Shown piece by piece: positions 17,223-25,550 of a stretch of DNA of 64,000 bases. The position numbers and the translations under genes were made by a program. The stretch comes from Thiothrix phosphatis. GTDB lineage: Bacteria > Pseudomonadota > Gammaproteobacteria > Thiotrichales > Thiotrichaceae. Each line of letters starts with the position of its first letter. Positions within the stretch are counted from its first letter, which is position 1. The stretch covers positions 62,001 through 126,000 of the forward strand of contig NZ_JAYMYJ010000160.1 in assembly GCF_035668035.1 (NCBI RefSeq), read 5' to 3'. The notes beneath the pieces were generated by a model. It saw nothing but the letters and a program-made list of their open reading frames with translations. It did no database searches and was not told the origin of the DNA.

Positions 17223-17812
17223 TGGCAGATATCCCCTACACTGATAAATTGCGCGAAGACCTCCGTTTGGAGGCAGAGCTTTGCGGGCAGCATTTCACCT
17301 TCCTGTCGACCTGGGGAATTTTTTCCCCGCGTGAAATCGACGAGGGGACGGCGTTGCTGCTGAAATACCTGAAAATCAATCCGGCTGACGACTGTTTCGA
17401 CCTGGGTTGCGGCTACGGGCCGATTGGTCTGGCAATGGCGAAATTGGCCCCTCAAGGCCAGACGCTGATGGTGGACAAAGATTTCATGGCGGTGGAATAC
17501 GCCAACCGCAACGCCGCCCTGAACCGGTTGCCGAACGCCAGGGCTATGCTCAGTAATGGCTTCCAGCATATTGACAGGGATTTGCGCTTTGATGTGATCG
17601 CGTCCAATATCCCGGCGAAAGTCGGCAAGGAAATGATGAGCATCCTGCTGCACGACATGAAACAGCGCCTTAAGCCGGGGGGGCGTGTTTACCTTGTCAC
17701 CATCAATGGGTTGCGGGAATACATGAAGCGCAATCTGAAAGAGGTTTTCGGCAATTTCGACAAGCTGAAGCAGGGTGCGGCGTATACGGTTTCCTATGCC
17801 GAAAAGCTTTAG
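17222..17812 (+). CDS. Class I SAM-dependent methyltransferase, RsmC/RlmG-like domain
   Basis: 196 residues, starting within the stop of the SirB-like gene. FLSTWGIFSPREIDEGTALLL (~25-45, in part) resembles the N-terminal substrate part of the MTS family. Motif I is DLGCGYGPIGLAMAK (~61-75), the acidic strand-2 residue is in LMVDKDFMAVEYAN, and motif IV is ASNIPAKVGKEM (~123-134). In rRNA guanine methyltransferases motif IV reads NPP; NIP here is a modest departure, as in some short family members. Likely an RNA guanine N2 or related methyltransferase; target unknown. Confidence 0.78.
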   Translation: MADIPYTDKLREDLRLEAELCGQHFTFLSTWGIFSPREIDEGTALLLKYLKINPADDCFDLGCGYGPIGLAMAKLAPQGQTLMVDKDFMAVEYANRNAALNRLPNARAMLSNGFQHIDRDLRFDVIASNIPAKVGKEMMSILLHDMKQRLKPGGRVYLVTINGLREYMKRNLKEVFGNFDKLKQGAAYTVSYAEKL

Positions 17813-18432
17813 GGGTTGGTTAATATCTATTCATCCCGTCAACACTGCAGAATCAGGCGGCGTCGTGATATTCCGTCACCAATGCCTCCTATTCCGTGAT
17901 CCCATCACACCAACACATGTTGGGCTAACCCGGTTGACTGGATTCCCATAATGCGCGGCGCTTATTGGCGGTGGCTGCCATGCTGATTATTTGTTCAGCA
18001 TGGCAGCCCCTCGGATTGGCTTCGAATAAATAAGCGCCGCTTGCCATTTCAGCCTAGTGGCTATGTGTTTGACGTCAGGCTGAATGAAATCAGCACCAGT
18101 CGGGATTTCCACGCCTTCAGGCGTTTTGATGATGGAAAAAATAGTGTCAATGGGTACATTCATATCCATATTGTGGATGAACTATTCAGCGGATCAAAGG
18201 CCGCTAGGTAGTGACCGCGTGGCGTACCTGGCTGATGGTTGGTGCGTCCTACATGTTTGCGCCGCTTTTTAACTATAAATTGTGTCAATGTAGCGCCGAC
18301 CATGATACATAAAAATCCTGGTTTCAAAAGGTAAAAAATCTTAAAATTGAAAGTGATACACAATCTTATTTAGATAAAAACTGTATACTCTATAAGTTAA
18401 TGATGATGTGGTGATGTCAATGATTCGTAACT
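17813..18432. other. Gene-poor spacer with inverted repeats; no convincing gene
   Basis: About 620 bases without a gene I can support. It has unusual inverted repeats at 17955-18040, and a weaker pair (TTCAGCCT near 18048, AGGCTGAA near 18077). A 60-codon minus-strand frame (17987-18169) lacks a binding site, starts inside the palindrome arm region and has no recognisable domain; it could be a fragment. A possible plus-strand promoter, TTGAAA-17-TTAGAT, lies at 18347-18375 and could serve the sigma factor gene about 265 bases on. Confidence 0.5.
17955..18040. repeat. Nested perfect inverted repeats, 86 bp
   Basis: Outer arms of 12 bp (GCGGCGCTTATT at 17955-17966 and its complement at 18029-18040) enclose inner arms of 14 bp (GGCTGCCATGCTGA at 17973-17986 and its complement at 17995-18008) with an 8-base loop. 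Both pairs are perfect. The outer arms are separated asymmetrically (6 and 20 bases from the inner hairpin). No terminator T tract follows on either strand. It resembles a REP/MITE-like palindromic unit or a structured RNA. Confidence 0.7.
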
Positions 18433-18459
18433 AAAAAAAGGCGGATCCGAAGATCCGCC
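18433..18459 (-). terminator. Strong minus-strand rho-independent terminator with UUCG loop
   Basis: Read on the minus strand: GGCGGATC-TTCG-GATCCGCC followed by seven T. The 8-bp perfect stem with the extra-stable UUCG loop and T tract is a textbook terminator. No minus-strand gene lies upstream of it (next genes toward 18640 are on the plus strand), so it may end a small RNA or antisense transcript starting in 18460-18640; TATAAT on the minus strand at 18476-18481 is a possible -10. Confidence 0.75.
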
Positions 18460-18639
18460 AGACTTGCGAGGGAGTATTATAACTTTTAAGAATTACTAGT
18501 TGAGTGTGTAGTGTGCTGATTAAGTCGCTGCCACCAGCGTGTCGGTTCAAACAAAACTGCAAAAATTGTCATTTAAACTTTTTTGTTTGTTAATCGAGTG
18601 AAATTTAGAACCAAACAGCCAACAAGAGCGACTTACACG

Positions 18640-19248
18640 ATGAAAGGCCATTCACCAAGCAGCAAGCAGCAAGCGGAAGTAGTAGGCAAGCGCAGTGATG
18701 AAGTGTTGATGGAACTCATCAGCAGCGGAGACCAGCAAGCGTTCAGCCATTTGTATTTACGTTACCAACCCAGGTTGGTGAAATATTGCTCTCGTGTATT
18801 GCGGGATGATATTGCTCAGGCTGCTGATCTTGTGGATGAGGCTATGTTTGATGTTTGGCGGTCAGCAGAAAATTTTGCAGGCAGATCCAAGGTTTCGACA
18901 TGGATTTATTCTATCGCCCGCAACAAGGTTGTGTCGTGGTTACGCAAAACCTCGGAGCTGACGTTGGAAGATGAGTCGATATTGGACGCCATGATTGACC
19001 CTGCCGCCAACCCTCATGAGGTATTGGCATTGGATGACATGAAACAGCAGTTGTTGCGACTGATGGATCAACTTACGGATGAGCATCGAGAGGTTATCAG
19101 GCTAACTTATTTTGAGGACAAATCAGTCAAGGAAGTTGCCGAAATTCTGGATATTTCCGAAAACACAGTCAAAACCCGAATGTTTTATGCTCGCAAGCGA
19201 TTGGCACAATTGCTGGAAAAAGCAGGAATAGTCGGATTTGACCTTTGA
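18640..19248 (+). CDS. ECF-type sigma-70 family RNA polymerase sigma factor
   Basis: 202 residues from the ATG at 18640; the frame extends upstream only through a TTG. Region 2 (~27-95) includes FSHLYLRYQPRLVKYCSRVL and AGRSKVSTWIYSIARNKVVSWLRK, matching the -10 recognition segment of ECF sigmas. Region 4 (~140-195) has LTDEHREVIRLTYFEDKSVKEVA and a helix-turn-helix ending ISENTVKTRMFYARKRL. Region 3 is missing, as expected. The anti-sigma-like gene starts 23 bases after the stop, and a subtilase follows. AAGAG lies about 11 bases upstream of the ATG. It probably controls this operon and other envelope genes. Confidence 0.9.
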   Translation: MKGHSPSSKQQAEVVGKRSDEVLMELISSGDQQAFSHLYLRYQPRLVKYCSRVLRDDIAQAADLVDEAMFDVWRSAENFAGRSKVSTWIYSIARNKVVSWLRKTSELTLEDESILDAMIDPAANPHEVLALDDMKQQLLRLMDQLTDEHREVIRLTYFEDKSVKEVAEILDISENTVKTRMFYARKRLAQLLEKAGIVGFDL

Positions 19249-19271
19249 TACAGTCAGGAAAGCAATTAATT

Positions 19272-20024
19272 ATGAGCCTATATCCAAGTGGTAGTCCTGT
19301 CGAAGAGGCGCATCTCCTTCTTCCTTGGTACATTACCGGAAAATTGAGCGAACCAGAGCGTAAACTGGTGGAAAGCATGCTGGAGCAGAATGCTGAGTTA
19401 AAAGAGGAATATCTCCGCGAACTTAAAATGGTGGATATGATTCGCTCCAATAGCAGCCTTTTGCAGTTAACTGCGGTTGATACGACCCAGCAGCGCTTGG
19501 ATAAGTTGATGAAGCGTATTGAGCGTGAGGAGCAGACGAAGAAAAACACGTTTCCGGAGCAAGCGATAAGGCAGGCGAATAGAAAAAAGGCAGCTTTTGC
19601 TTGGCGGGAGCTTTGGTGCAGCTTGTTGCCGCAAGGCAGTTGGTTGATGTCGGCGAGAGCTGTCTTTGCTGTATTGTTACTGGCGCAAGCTGGTTTGATT
19701 GGTTGGTTTGCCCATTCATACTTCGACCCACAAAGTAATGTTTATATTACTGCGAGCGCAGTGGATACCGTTGATAAGAAAGCAAAAGTGCCAATGGTTA
19801 GCGGAATGATCCTGCTGATAAGCTTCAATGAGTCTGCCCGAATGCGTGAAGTGCGGGATTTTCTGAAGCAATGGAACGCCCATATTGTGGATGGCCCGGA
19901 TGCAAGTAACCTGTTCAGGATTGAAATCAAGGATGTGCCTTCTTCTGACCAGCGATCGGAGTCAATTTTGCAGCAAATCCGACAGAATCAGGTGTTGGTT
20001 GGTTTCGTCGGACGGGAGTTCTAA
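19272..20024 (+). CDS. Membrane anti-sigma-like protein with extracytoplasmic propeptide-like domain
   Basis: 250 residues from the ATG at 19272 (AGGAAAG upstream). The N-terminus (~12-85) has LLPWYITGKLSEPERKLVESML and long charged helices, like the sigma-binding helices of zinc-less anti-sigma factors. One transmembrane helix is at ~128-149 (ARAVFAVLLLAQAGLIGWF). The periplasmic C-terminus (~178-250) alternates hydrophobic strands and helices (MILLISFN, REVRDFLKQWNAHIVDGP, FRIEIKD, LLQQ-like helix, VLVGFVGREF), a pattern I read as similar to the I9 inhibitor/propeptide fold of subtilisins. Its position between an ECF sigma gene and a subtilase gene supports the anti-sigma role; the inhibitor-like reading is inference. 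Confidence 0.75.
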   Translation: MSLYPSGSPVEEAHLLLPWYITGKLSEPERKLVESMLEQNAELKEEYLRELKMVDMIRSNSSLLQLTAVDTTQQRLDKLMKRIEREEQTKKNTFPEQAIRQANRKKAAFAWRELWCSLLPQGSWLMSARAVFAVLLLAQAGLIGWFAHSYFDPQSNVYITASAVDTVDKKAKVPMVSGMILLISFNESARMREVRDFLKQWNAHIVDGPDASNLFRIEIKDVPSSDQRSESILQQIRQNQVLVGFVGREF

Positions 20025-20091
20025 TTCCTGCCTGCTTTTTCTTCATGGTCTCGTTATACTGTTACCCGCAATTCAGTAGCCCGGATATACC

Positions 20092-21324
20092 ATGCAATCT
20101 CTTCATTATTTTTTTATCCCGTCTATTTTATCATTACTGCTTGTGGCCTGTAGTGGTGCTCCCATCAAATATAAAGTTTTAGGTACTGCTGAAGATTCAG
20201 GAGCATGCCAAATTAACGAAAATATTTGCGTCGCCACTTATCAGTTTCGTCCAGTGAATTATGAAAAAGACGAAATGTTGATCACCTATAATAGCCAAAA
20301 GCCATCGGAAATAGCCGATGCTGTATTGAAAAAATACAAATTGCGGGCTAAACGCAGTGACAACTTAGATTCTATTAACACGACCATGATTACAGCGGCC
20401 ACCAATGGGCAGGATCCGTATGATGTGGTTAAGGCGATCAAGCATAATGAAAAGGAAGTGGATGCCAATACCAGCAACTTTTTCACTACTGCGGCAATCC
20501 AGACCGGTGGTATGCCTATCTGGCCTTTGGGGTTGACGGGAGTGGGCGCGGCCCGTCAACGTACTGCGGGTGGTGGGGTGATCATTGGTATGATCGACAC
20601 ACCAATCGACATTGACCATGCCGCATTACATTCCACCATTGACCGCATTGACTTGGTTCCCCAAGGCGATGCGCTTAATCGTCTGCATGGCACGGAAGTG
20701 GCGGGTATCTTGATCAGCCGAAATTCGCTTATTGGCATTGCTCCGGATGCGCTATTGGTCGCCATCAGCGCTTTCAGCACCAACCCGAACAATCCGGATG
20801 AACGCCGCAGCAATTCAGGCCTGATCGCCAAAGCTTTGGAAATAGCCATGCAAAAGAATGTGCAAGTGCTGAACCTGAGTTTTGAGGGGCATTCAGACCC
20901 ACTGGTGGACAGAATGGTGGAGGCTGCTGTGCAAAAAGGCATTGTGGTGGTTGCTTCCGCTGGCAATGGCGGGCCTGGGGCGCAACCAGCTTACCCGGCG
21001 GCGTTGCCTGGCGTTATTGCCGTGACTGCGGTGGATCAGACGGAAAATGTCTTTAGCCGGGCGAACCGGGGTGATTACATTGATCTTGCTGCACCTGGCG
21101 TCAGCGTTTTAACGACTGCGCCGCGTGATTCTTTTCGCACCGCTAGCGGCACTTCGATGGCGGCTGCCCATGTCAGTGGTTTGATCGCCTTGATGAAATC
21201 GCTGAACCCGGCGTTCAATCCTGAGTGGCTCAACTTTACTGCGACTGACTTAGGCCAGCCGGGAAGGGATAGCGATTACGGCTATGGCCTGATCAATGCG
21301 GAGCGAGTGTTGTCAGCCTATTAA
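20092..21324 (+). CDS. Lipoprotein serine protease of the subtilisin (S8) family
   Basis: 410 residues. The signal ends in LVAC (17-20), so Cys20 should be lipidated and the enzyme anchored to a membrane. Residues ~48-130 look like an N-terminal prodomain (MLITYNSQKPSEIADAVLKK). The catalytic triad is Asp169 (IGMIDT), His199 (RLHGTEVAG) and Ser355 (SGTSMAAAHVSG); the oxyanion Asn is in VVASAGNGGPG. It follows the anti-sigma-like gene after 67 bases. Subtilases of this type are usually secreted; a lipid anchor beside a sigma/anti-sigma pair suggests a regulatory or envelope-surveillance role. Confidence 0.9.
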   Translation: MQSLHYFFIPSILSLLLVACSGAPIKYKVLGTAEDSGACQINENICVATYQFRPVNYEKDEMLITYNSQKPSEIADAVLKKYKLRAKRSDNLDSINTTMITAATNGQDPYDVVKAIKHNEKEVDANTSNFFTTAAIQTGGMPIWPLGLTGVGAARQRTAGGGVIIGMIDTPIDIDHAALHSTIDRIDLVPQGDALNRLHGTEVAGILISRNSLIGIAPDALLVAISAFSTNPNNPDERRSNSGLIAKALEIAMQKNVQVLNLSFEGHSDPLVDRMVEAAVQKGIVVVASAGNGGPGAQPAYPAALPGVIAVTAVDQTENVFSRANRGDYIDLAAPGVSVLTTAPRDSFRTASGTSMAAAHVSGLIALMKSLNPAFNPEWLNFTATDLGQPGRDSDYGYGLINAERVLSAY

Positions 21325-21452
21325 CTCATTTCTGCAAAAATTTGACTTGAAGCAAGAAAACTTGGAGATGCGGCAACGTTTTGATTTTGCTCAAAGAGAT
21401 TAGCGCTTCCTGCCTTTACGATAGCCGCAGTTTTTCGTAAGGAGCAGTATAA

Positions 21453-21599
21453 ATGGCACACTTTTTCTCTAGCGCTCAAGGCATTGTGTTTATGTCCGTG
21501 TTTACCATCGTCTTCATTTTAGGTTTCCTGGGCTACCTAGGGTGGAAATTCTATAAGCTTTCCGGCCATAAGCCACAGCCGGGCGAAAAAACCTGGTAA
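21453..21599 (+). CDS. 48-residue single-helix membrane protein, DUF3149-like
   Basis: A short gene starting ATG at 21453 with AAGGAG 8 bases upstream, ending TAA at 21597-21599. The product MAHFFSSAQGIVFMSVFTIV... has one transmembrane helix (~10-33) and a basic/Pro tail (KLSGHKPQPGEKTW). Length and layout fit the DUF3149 group of bacterial micro-proteins, whose function is unknown. It is convergent with hemF, with 3 bases between the stops. Confidence 0.75.
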   Translation: MAHFFSSAQGIVFMSVFTIVFILGFLGYLGWKFYKLSGHKPQPGEKTW

Positions 21600-21602
21600 G
21601 GT

Positions 21603-22523
21603 TCAGGCATTTTCTGTCAGCCAATCACGGGGGCGCAGGAAATCGGTGTAAAGCCTAGCTTCCTCGCTGCCAGCGGCAGGCAGCCAGTTATAACGCCATT
21701 TGACCAGTGGGGGCAGGGACATCAGGATGGATTCGGTGCGGCCGCCGGATTGCAGGCCAAATAAGGTGCCTCGGTCATACACCAGGTTGAATTCCACGTA
21801 ACGGCCCCGGCGGTAAAGCTGGAAGTCACGTTGTGTTTCGGTGAAAGGCAGGTTTTTGTGGGCGCTGACAATGGGGCGGTAAGCTTGGATGTAGCTATCG
21901 CCGACACTGCGCAGGAATGCAAAGCTTTTGTCGAATCCCCATTCATTCAGGTCGTCGAAGAACAGGCCACCAATGCCGCGCGGTTCGTTACGGTGCTTGA
22001 GGAAGAAATAATCATCACACCACTGCTTGTAACGGGCGTACACACCCTCCCCGAATGGGTCGCAGGCGGCTTTTGCCGCGCGGTGCCAAGCAACGCAATC
22101 TTCCTCAAAACCGTAGTAGGGGGTCAGGTCAAAGCCGCCGCCGAACCACCAGACCGGCTCTTCACCGGGTTTTTCCGCGATGAAAAAACGCACATTGGCA
22201 TGGGAGGTGGGAACCATCGGGTTATGCGGGTGAATAACCAGCGATACTCCTAGGGCCTGGAAACTGCGTCCGGCCAGTTCCGGGCGTTGCGCTGTCGCGG
22301 ATGGCGGCAATTTATCGCCAAACACATGGGAGAAATTGACGCCGCCTTGCTCAAACACGGCACCATTGCTGATTACGCGGGTGCGTCCGCCACCGCCGCC
22401 GGGGCGTTCCCACGCATCTTCTGCAAAGCCCGCGCCGCCATCTTCAGCCGCCAATTGACTGCAAATGTCATCCTGCAAGGCCAGTAGGTAATCTTTGACG
22501 GCGGCAATATCCACTTGCGGCAT
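21603..22523 (-). CDS. hemF: Oxygen-dependent coproporphyrinogen III oxidase
   Basis: 306 residues, the size of bacterial HemF. It makes protoporphyrinogen IX in the aerobic branch of haem synthesis. Signatures: WERPGGGGGRTRVISNG (~38-54), the catalytic His region VIHPHNPMVPTSHANVR (~96-112), WWFGGGFDLTPYYGFEEDC (~123-141) and RGRYVEFNLVYDRGTLFGL (~237-255). The presence of HemF implies oxygen use, in contrast with the oxygen-sensitive pyruvate:ferredoxin oxidoreductase found further along. Confidence 0.97.
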   Translation of the reverse strand: MPQVDIAAVKDYLLALQDDICSQLAAEDGGAGFAEDAWERPGGGGGRTRVISNGAVFEQGGVNFSHVFGDKLPPSATAQRPELAGRSFQALGVSLVIHPHNPMVPTSHANVRFFIAEKPGEEPVWWFGGGFDLTPYYGFEEDCVAWHRAAKAACDPFGEGVYARYKQWCDDYFFLKHRNEPRGIGGLFFDDLNEWGFDKSFAFLRSVGDSYIQAYRPIVSAHKNLPFTETQRDFQLYRRGRYVEFNLVYDRGTLFGLQSGGRTESILMSLPPLVKWRYNWLPAAGSEEARLYTDFLRPRDWLTENA

Positions 22524-22583
22524 GGGGCGTCCTTGTTTGGTTGCAAAACTCCCTATTGTAGCCGGAAAAGAGGGCTATGTGGG

Positions 22584-23144
22584 TCAGTATGGCTTTATTC
22601 CAATGTAGTTTCCTGGCGGGCTATAGTTGCATACCCATATTTGGCTGTTATCTGAACAAACTGTGCGGGCGCAGCCGATATTGAGCGTTGTGCTCCAGAC
22701 CATTTGTGTGTAATGCCCGCAAGGCTTTCCAGCGGCGCAGGTGTCCGTTGCATACGTATAGTCCGTTTTCTCCGCAGCCCAGGCCTGCGCCGGGCGAGCT
22801 GAATCGATTGCCTGGATAGCCCCACCATAATTGCTGTACCACGCAATGTTTTCACCCGTGTTCAGGGTGTCTTCGGCTGAAGTGCGGTGCGTTAATTGGC
22901 AGCCCGTATTGGCAAGGTGATCGGCCCAGCTTTTTGCGTATTCAGCCAGCTGTTCCGACCAAATTAAAGGGATGGAACCGACCAAAGCCCGCTCCTGGTT
23001 ATGTATATCCAGCATGCCTGTCATATCGGGCGGATCAGTCAGGGTCGTTGTAGTGGGCGTTGGGGCTTCATTTGTGTCGGAAGATGAGCCGCCGCCGCAC
23101 GCTGTACACAGCAGCGCGAGGCTCAGGATGGAAACGTTGCGCAC
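22584..23144 (-). CDS. CAP/SCP-domain lipoprotein
   Basis: 186 residues. The lipobox LCTAC (~12-16) ends the signal peptide and a Gly/Ser/Thr/Pro linker (~17-40) follows. The CAP domain has HNQERALVGSIPLIWSEQLA (~48-67), THRTSA, GENIAWY, HYTQMVWSTTLNIGCA and VCNYSPPGNYIG near the C-terminus, with several Cys pairs for disulfides. CAP proteins are secreted with varied roles (lipid binding, cell wall contact); no enzymatic activity is implied. It stands 15 bases from gloC and may share its transcript. Confidence 0.88.
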   Translation of the reverse strand: MRNVSILSLALLCTACGGGSSSDTNEAPTPTTTTLTDPPDMTGMLDIHNQERALVGSIPLIWSEQLAEYAKSWADHLANTGCQLTHRTSAEDTLNTGENIAWYSNYGGAIQAIDSARPAQAWAAEKTDYTYATDTCAAGKPCGHYTQMVWSTTLNIGCARTVCSDNSQIWVCNYSPPGNYIGIKPY

Positions 23145-23159
23145 TTTATTGTCCTCATA

Positions 23160-23789
23160 TCAGGGAATAAAGGGGTTGTAATGGCGCTCCTTGCCGATGG
23201 TTGTGTTGGGCCCATGACCAGGAATGACAATTATATCATCACCCAATGGCCACAACTTAGTCTTTATAGAGTCAATCAGTTGGCGATGGTTCCCGCCTGG
23301 AAAATCGCTGCGGCCGATTGAACCGTTGAACAGCACATCCCCTGCGAACACCACGCCCGCCTGCCGGTGGACAAACACCACATGGCCTGGCGTGTGGCCT
23401 GGCGTATGCAACACCTCCAGCGTTTGCTTGCCAAAATGCAGGGCGTCGCCTTCCTGTAGCCAATGGCCGGGAACGAAGGCGTCACAATGCGGCAGCCCAA
23501 ACTGTCTGGCTTGGAGCGGCAAGGCGTCCAGCCAGTATTGGTCAGCGGTGTGCGGGCCGGAAATGGGGATTTGGTAATGCCCGGCCAACGCCAGCGTCGC
23601 GCCGACGTGATCCAGGTGGCCGTGGGTGAGAAAAACGCCGACGGGTTTCAGGCCATATTGGGCGACGGCGGCGATCAGCTTGTCGGCATCGCCGCCTGGG
23701 TCGACAAAAGCGCACTCGCTGGTTTCCTCGCACCAGACAAGACTGCAATTTTGTTCGAAAGCGGTTACGGGAATGGTCAGGTACTGCAT
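23160..23789 (-). CDS. gloC: Metallo-beta-lactamase-fold hydroxyacylglutathione hydrolase-like protein (GloC/YcbL)
   Basis: 209 residues from the ATG at 23789 (MQYLTIPVTAFEQNC); the longer frame adds 22 residues with no family match. The metal site is THGHLDHVG (~54-62), HTPGHTPGHVVF (~123-134) and GDVLFNGSIGRSDFPGG. The N-terminus IPVTAFEQNCSLVWCEET and the C-terminal IVIPGHGPNTTIGKERHYNPF closely follow E. coli YcbL. Such enzymes hydrolyse S-lactoylglutathione, completing methylglyoxal detoxification. Confidence 0.9.
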   Translation of the reverse strand: MQYLTIPVTAFEQNCSLVWCEETSECAFVDPGGDADKLIAAVAQYGLKPVGVFLTHGHLDHVGATLALAGHYQIPISGPHTADQYWLDALPLQARQFGLPHCDAFVPGHWLQEGDALHFGKQTLEVLHTPGHTPGHVVFVHRQAGVVFAGDVLFNGSIGRSDFPGGNHRQLIDSIKTKLWPLGDDIIVIPGHGPNTTIGKERHYNPFIP

Positions 23790-23927
23790 AGGTTGGCCCC
23801 GCGTTTGGTTATTCAGGGCACAGATTATACGTGGGAATGAAACCCTGCGAAGCATGGTTCAGTAATCCAGAAAATGCTAAAGTACGCACTCTTTGATTTT
23901 AGCCCCAGATTCGCCCAAGGATTGACC

Positions 23928-25550
23928 ATGTTAGTCGCTGCCAATATCACCATGCAATTCGGCGCCAAGCCGCTGTTCGACAATGTTTCCGTCAAATTCG
24001 GCGACGGCAACCGCTACGGCCTGATCGGGGCCAATGGCGCGGGCAAGTCCACCTTCATGAAAATCCTGTGTGGTTTGCAAGACCCGACCCACGGCAATGT
24101 TTCCAAAGACCCGAACGAACGCATGGCCTACCTGCGCCAAGACCAGTTCGCCTACGAAGACCAGCGGGTGCTGGATGTGGTGCTGATGGGGCATGAGGAA
24201 ATGTGGAAAGTGATGGCTGAAAAAGACGCCATCTACATGAATCCGGAGGCGACTGAAGACGATTATATGCGCGCGGCGGAACTGGAAGGCCAGTTCGCGG
24301 AAATGGACGGCTACACCGCCGAAGCGCGCGCCGGTGAACTGTTGTTGGCGGTCGGCATCCCCACTGAACAACACAGCGGCCCGATGAGCCAGGTTGCGCC
24401 CGGCTGGAAACTGCGCGTGCTGTTGTGCCAGGCGCTGTTCGCCAACCCCGACATCCTGCTGCTCGACGAGCCGACCAACAACCTCGACATCAACACCATC
24501 CGCTGGCTGGAGGAAACGCTCAACAACCGCGATTCCACCATGATCATCATTTCGCATGACCGCCACTTCCTGAACCAGGTCTGCACCCATACCGCCGACC
24601 TCGATTACGGCAAGATTCAGGTGTACCCCGGCAACTACGACGATTTCATGGAGGCCGCCACCCAGGCGCGTGAGCGGCAGGCCAACGCCAACGCCAAGGC
24701 CAAGGAGCGCATTGCCGAATTGCAGGATTTCGTGCGCCGTTTCTCCGCCAACAAATCCAAGGCCAAGCAGGCCACCAGCCGCCGCAAGCTGATCGAAAAA
24801 CTCAAGCCGGAAGACGTGAAGCCGTCCAGCCGCCAGTATCCGTGGATTCGCTTTGAATACGACGAGAAAGAGCGCCTGCACCGTTTCGCGGTGGAAGTGG
24901 AAGACCTCACCTTCGCCTACGAGAACATGGAAAAGACCCTGATCCGCCACTTCAGCTTCACGGTCGAGGCAGGTGAGAAGATCGCCATCATCGGCGAAAA
25001 CGGTGTCGGCAAAACCACCCTGCTCAAGCTGCTGGAAGGCAAGCTGGCACCGCAGAAAGGCGGCATTAAATGGGCGGAAAAAGCCCGTTTCTGCACCTAC
25101 GACCAAGATCACGAGGACGAATTCAAGAGCGACAAGCCGCTGACCGACTGGATCGCCGACTACGTGCGCAAGGAAGGCTACGAAGGCGAAGACGCCGAAA
25201 CCCAGATTCGCGGCACGCTGGGCCGTCTGCTGTTCGGTGGCGACACGGTGAAAAAGCCGGTGAAAGTGCTGTCCGGTGGCGAGAAAGGCCGCATGATCTT
25301 CGGGCGCATGATGCTTTCCCGCACCAACGTCATGCTGATGGACGAACCGACCAACCACTTGGACATGGAATCCATCGAATCGCTCAACGGCGCGCTTGAC
25401 CGCTACGACGGCACGCTGCTGTTCGTGTCGCATGACCGCGAGTTCGTCAGCTCGCTCGCCACCCGCATTTTCGACGTGAAAGGCAATGGCGTGATTGTTG
25501 ACTACCGTGGCGCCTACGACGAATACCTGCAAAGCCAGGGATTGGAATGA
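23928..25550 (+). CDS. ybiT: ABC-F family ATPase YbiT
   Basis: 540 residues from the ATG at 23928 (MLVAANITMQFGAKPLFDNV). Two ABC domains: Walker A GANGAGKST (~36-44) and GENGVGKTT (~361-369), signature VAPGWKLRVLLCQ and LSGGEKGRMIFG, Walker B LLLDEPTNNLD and MLMDEPTNHLD. The P-site linker (~240-300) is long and charged. The opening residues and PNERMAYLRQDQF match E. coli YbiT, a translation-associated ATPase acting on ribosomes. It has no membrane segments, so it is not a transporter. The stop meets the remnant of a PIN-domain gene. Confidence 0.92.
   Translation: MLVAANITMQFGAKPLFDNVSVKFGDGNRYGLIGANGAGKSTFMKILCGLQDPTHGNVSKDPNERMAYLRQDQFAYEDQRVLDVVLMGHEEMWKVMAEKDAIYMNPEATEDDYMRAAELEGQFAEMDGYTAEARAGELLLAVGIPTEQHSGPMSQVAPGWKLRVLLCQALFANPDILLLDEPTNNLDINTIRWLEETLNNRDSTMIIISHDRHFLNQVCTHTADLDYGKIQVYPGNYDDFMEAATQARERQANANAKAKERIAELQDFVRRFSANKSKAKQATSRRKLIEKLKPEDVKPSSRQYPWIRFEYDEKERLHRFAVEVEDLTFAYENMEKTLIRHFSFTVEAGEKIAIIGENGVGKTTLLKLLEGKLAPQKGGIKWAEKARFCTYDQDHEDEFKSDKPLTDWIADYVRKEGYEGEDAETQIRGTLGRLLFGGDTVKKPVKVLSGGEKGRMIFGRMMLSRTNVMLMDEPTNHLDMESIESLNGALDRYDGTLLFVSHDREFVSSLATRIFDVKGNGVIVDYRGAYDEYLQSQGLE

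Noticed and set aside
17987..18169. A 60-codon minus-strand frame
   Set aside because: No ribosome binding site, no domain, and its end lies in the palindrome; kept only as a possible fragment in the spacer note.
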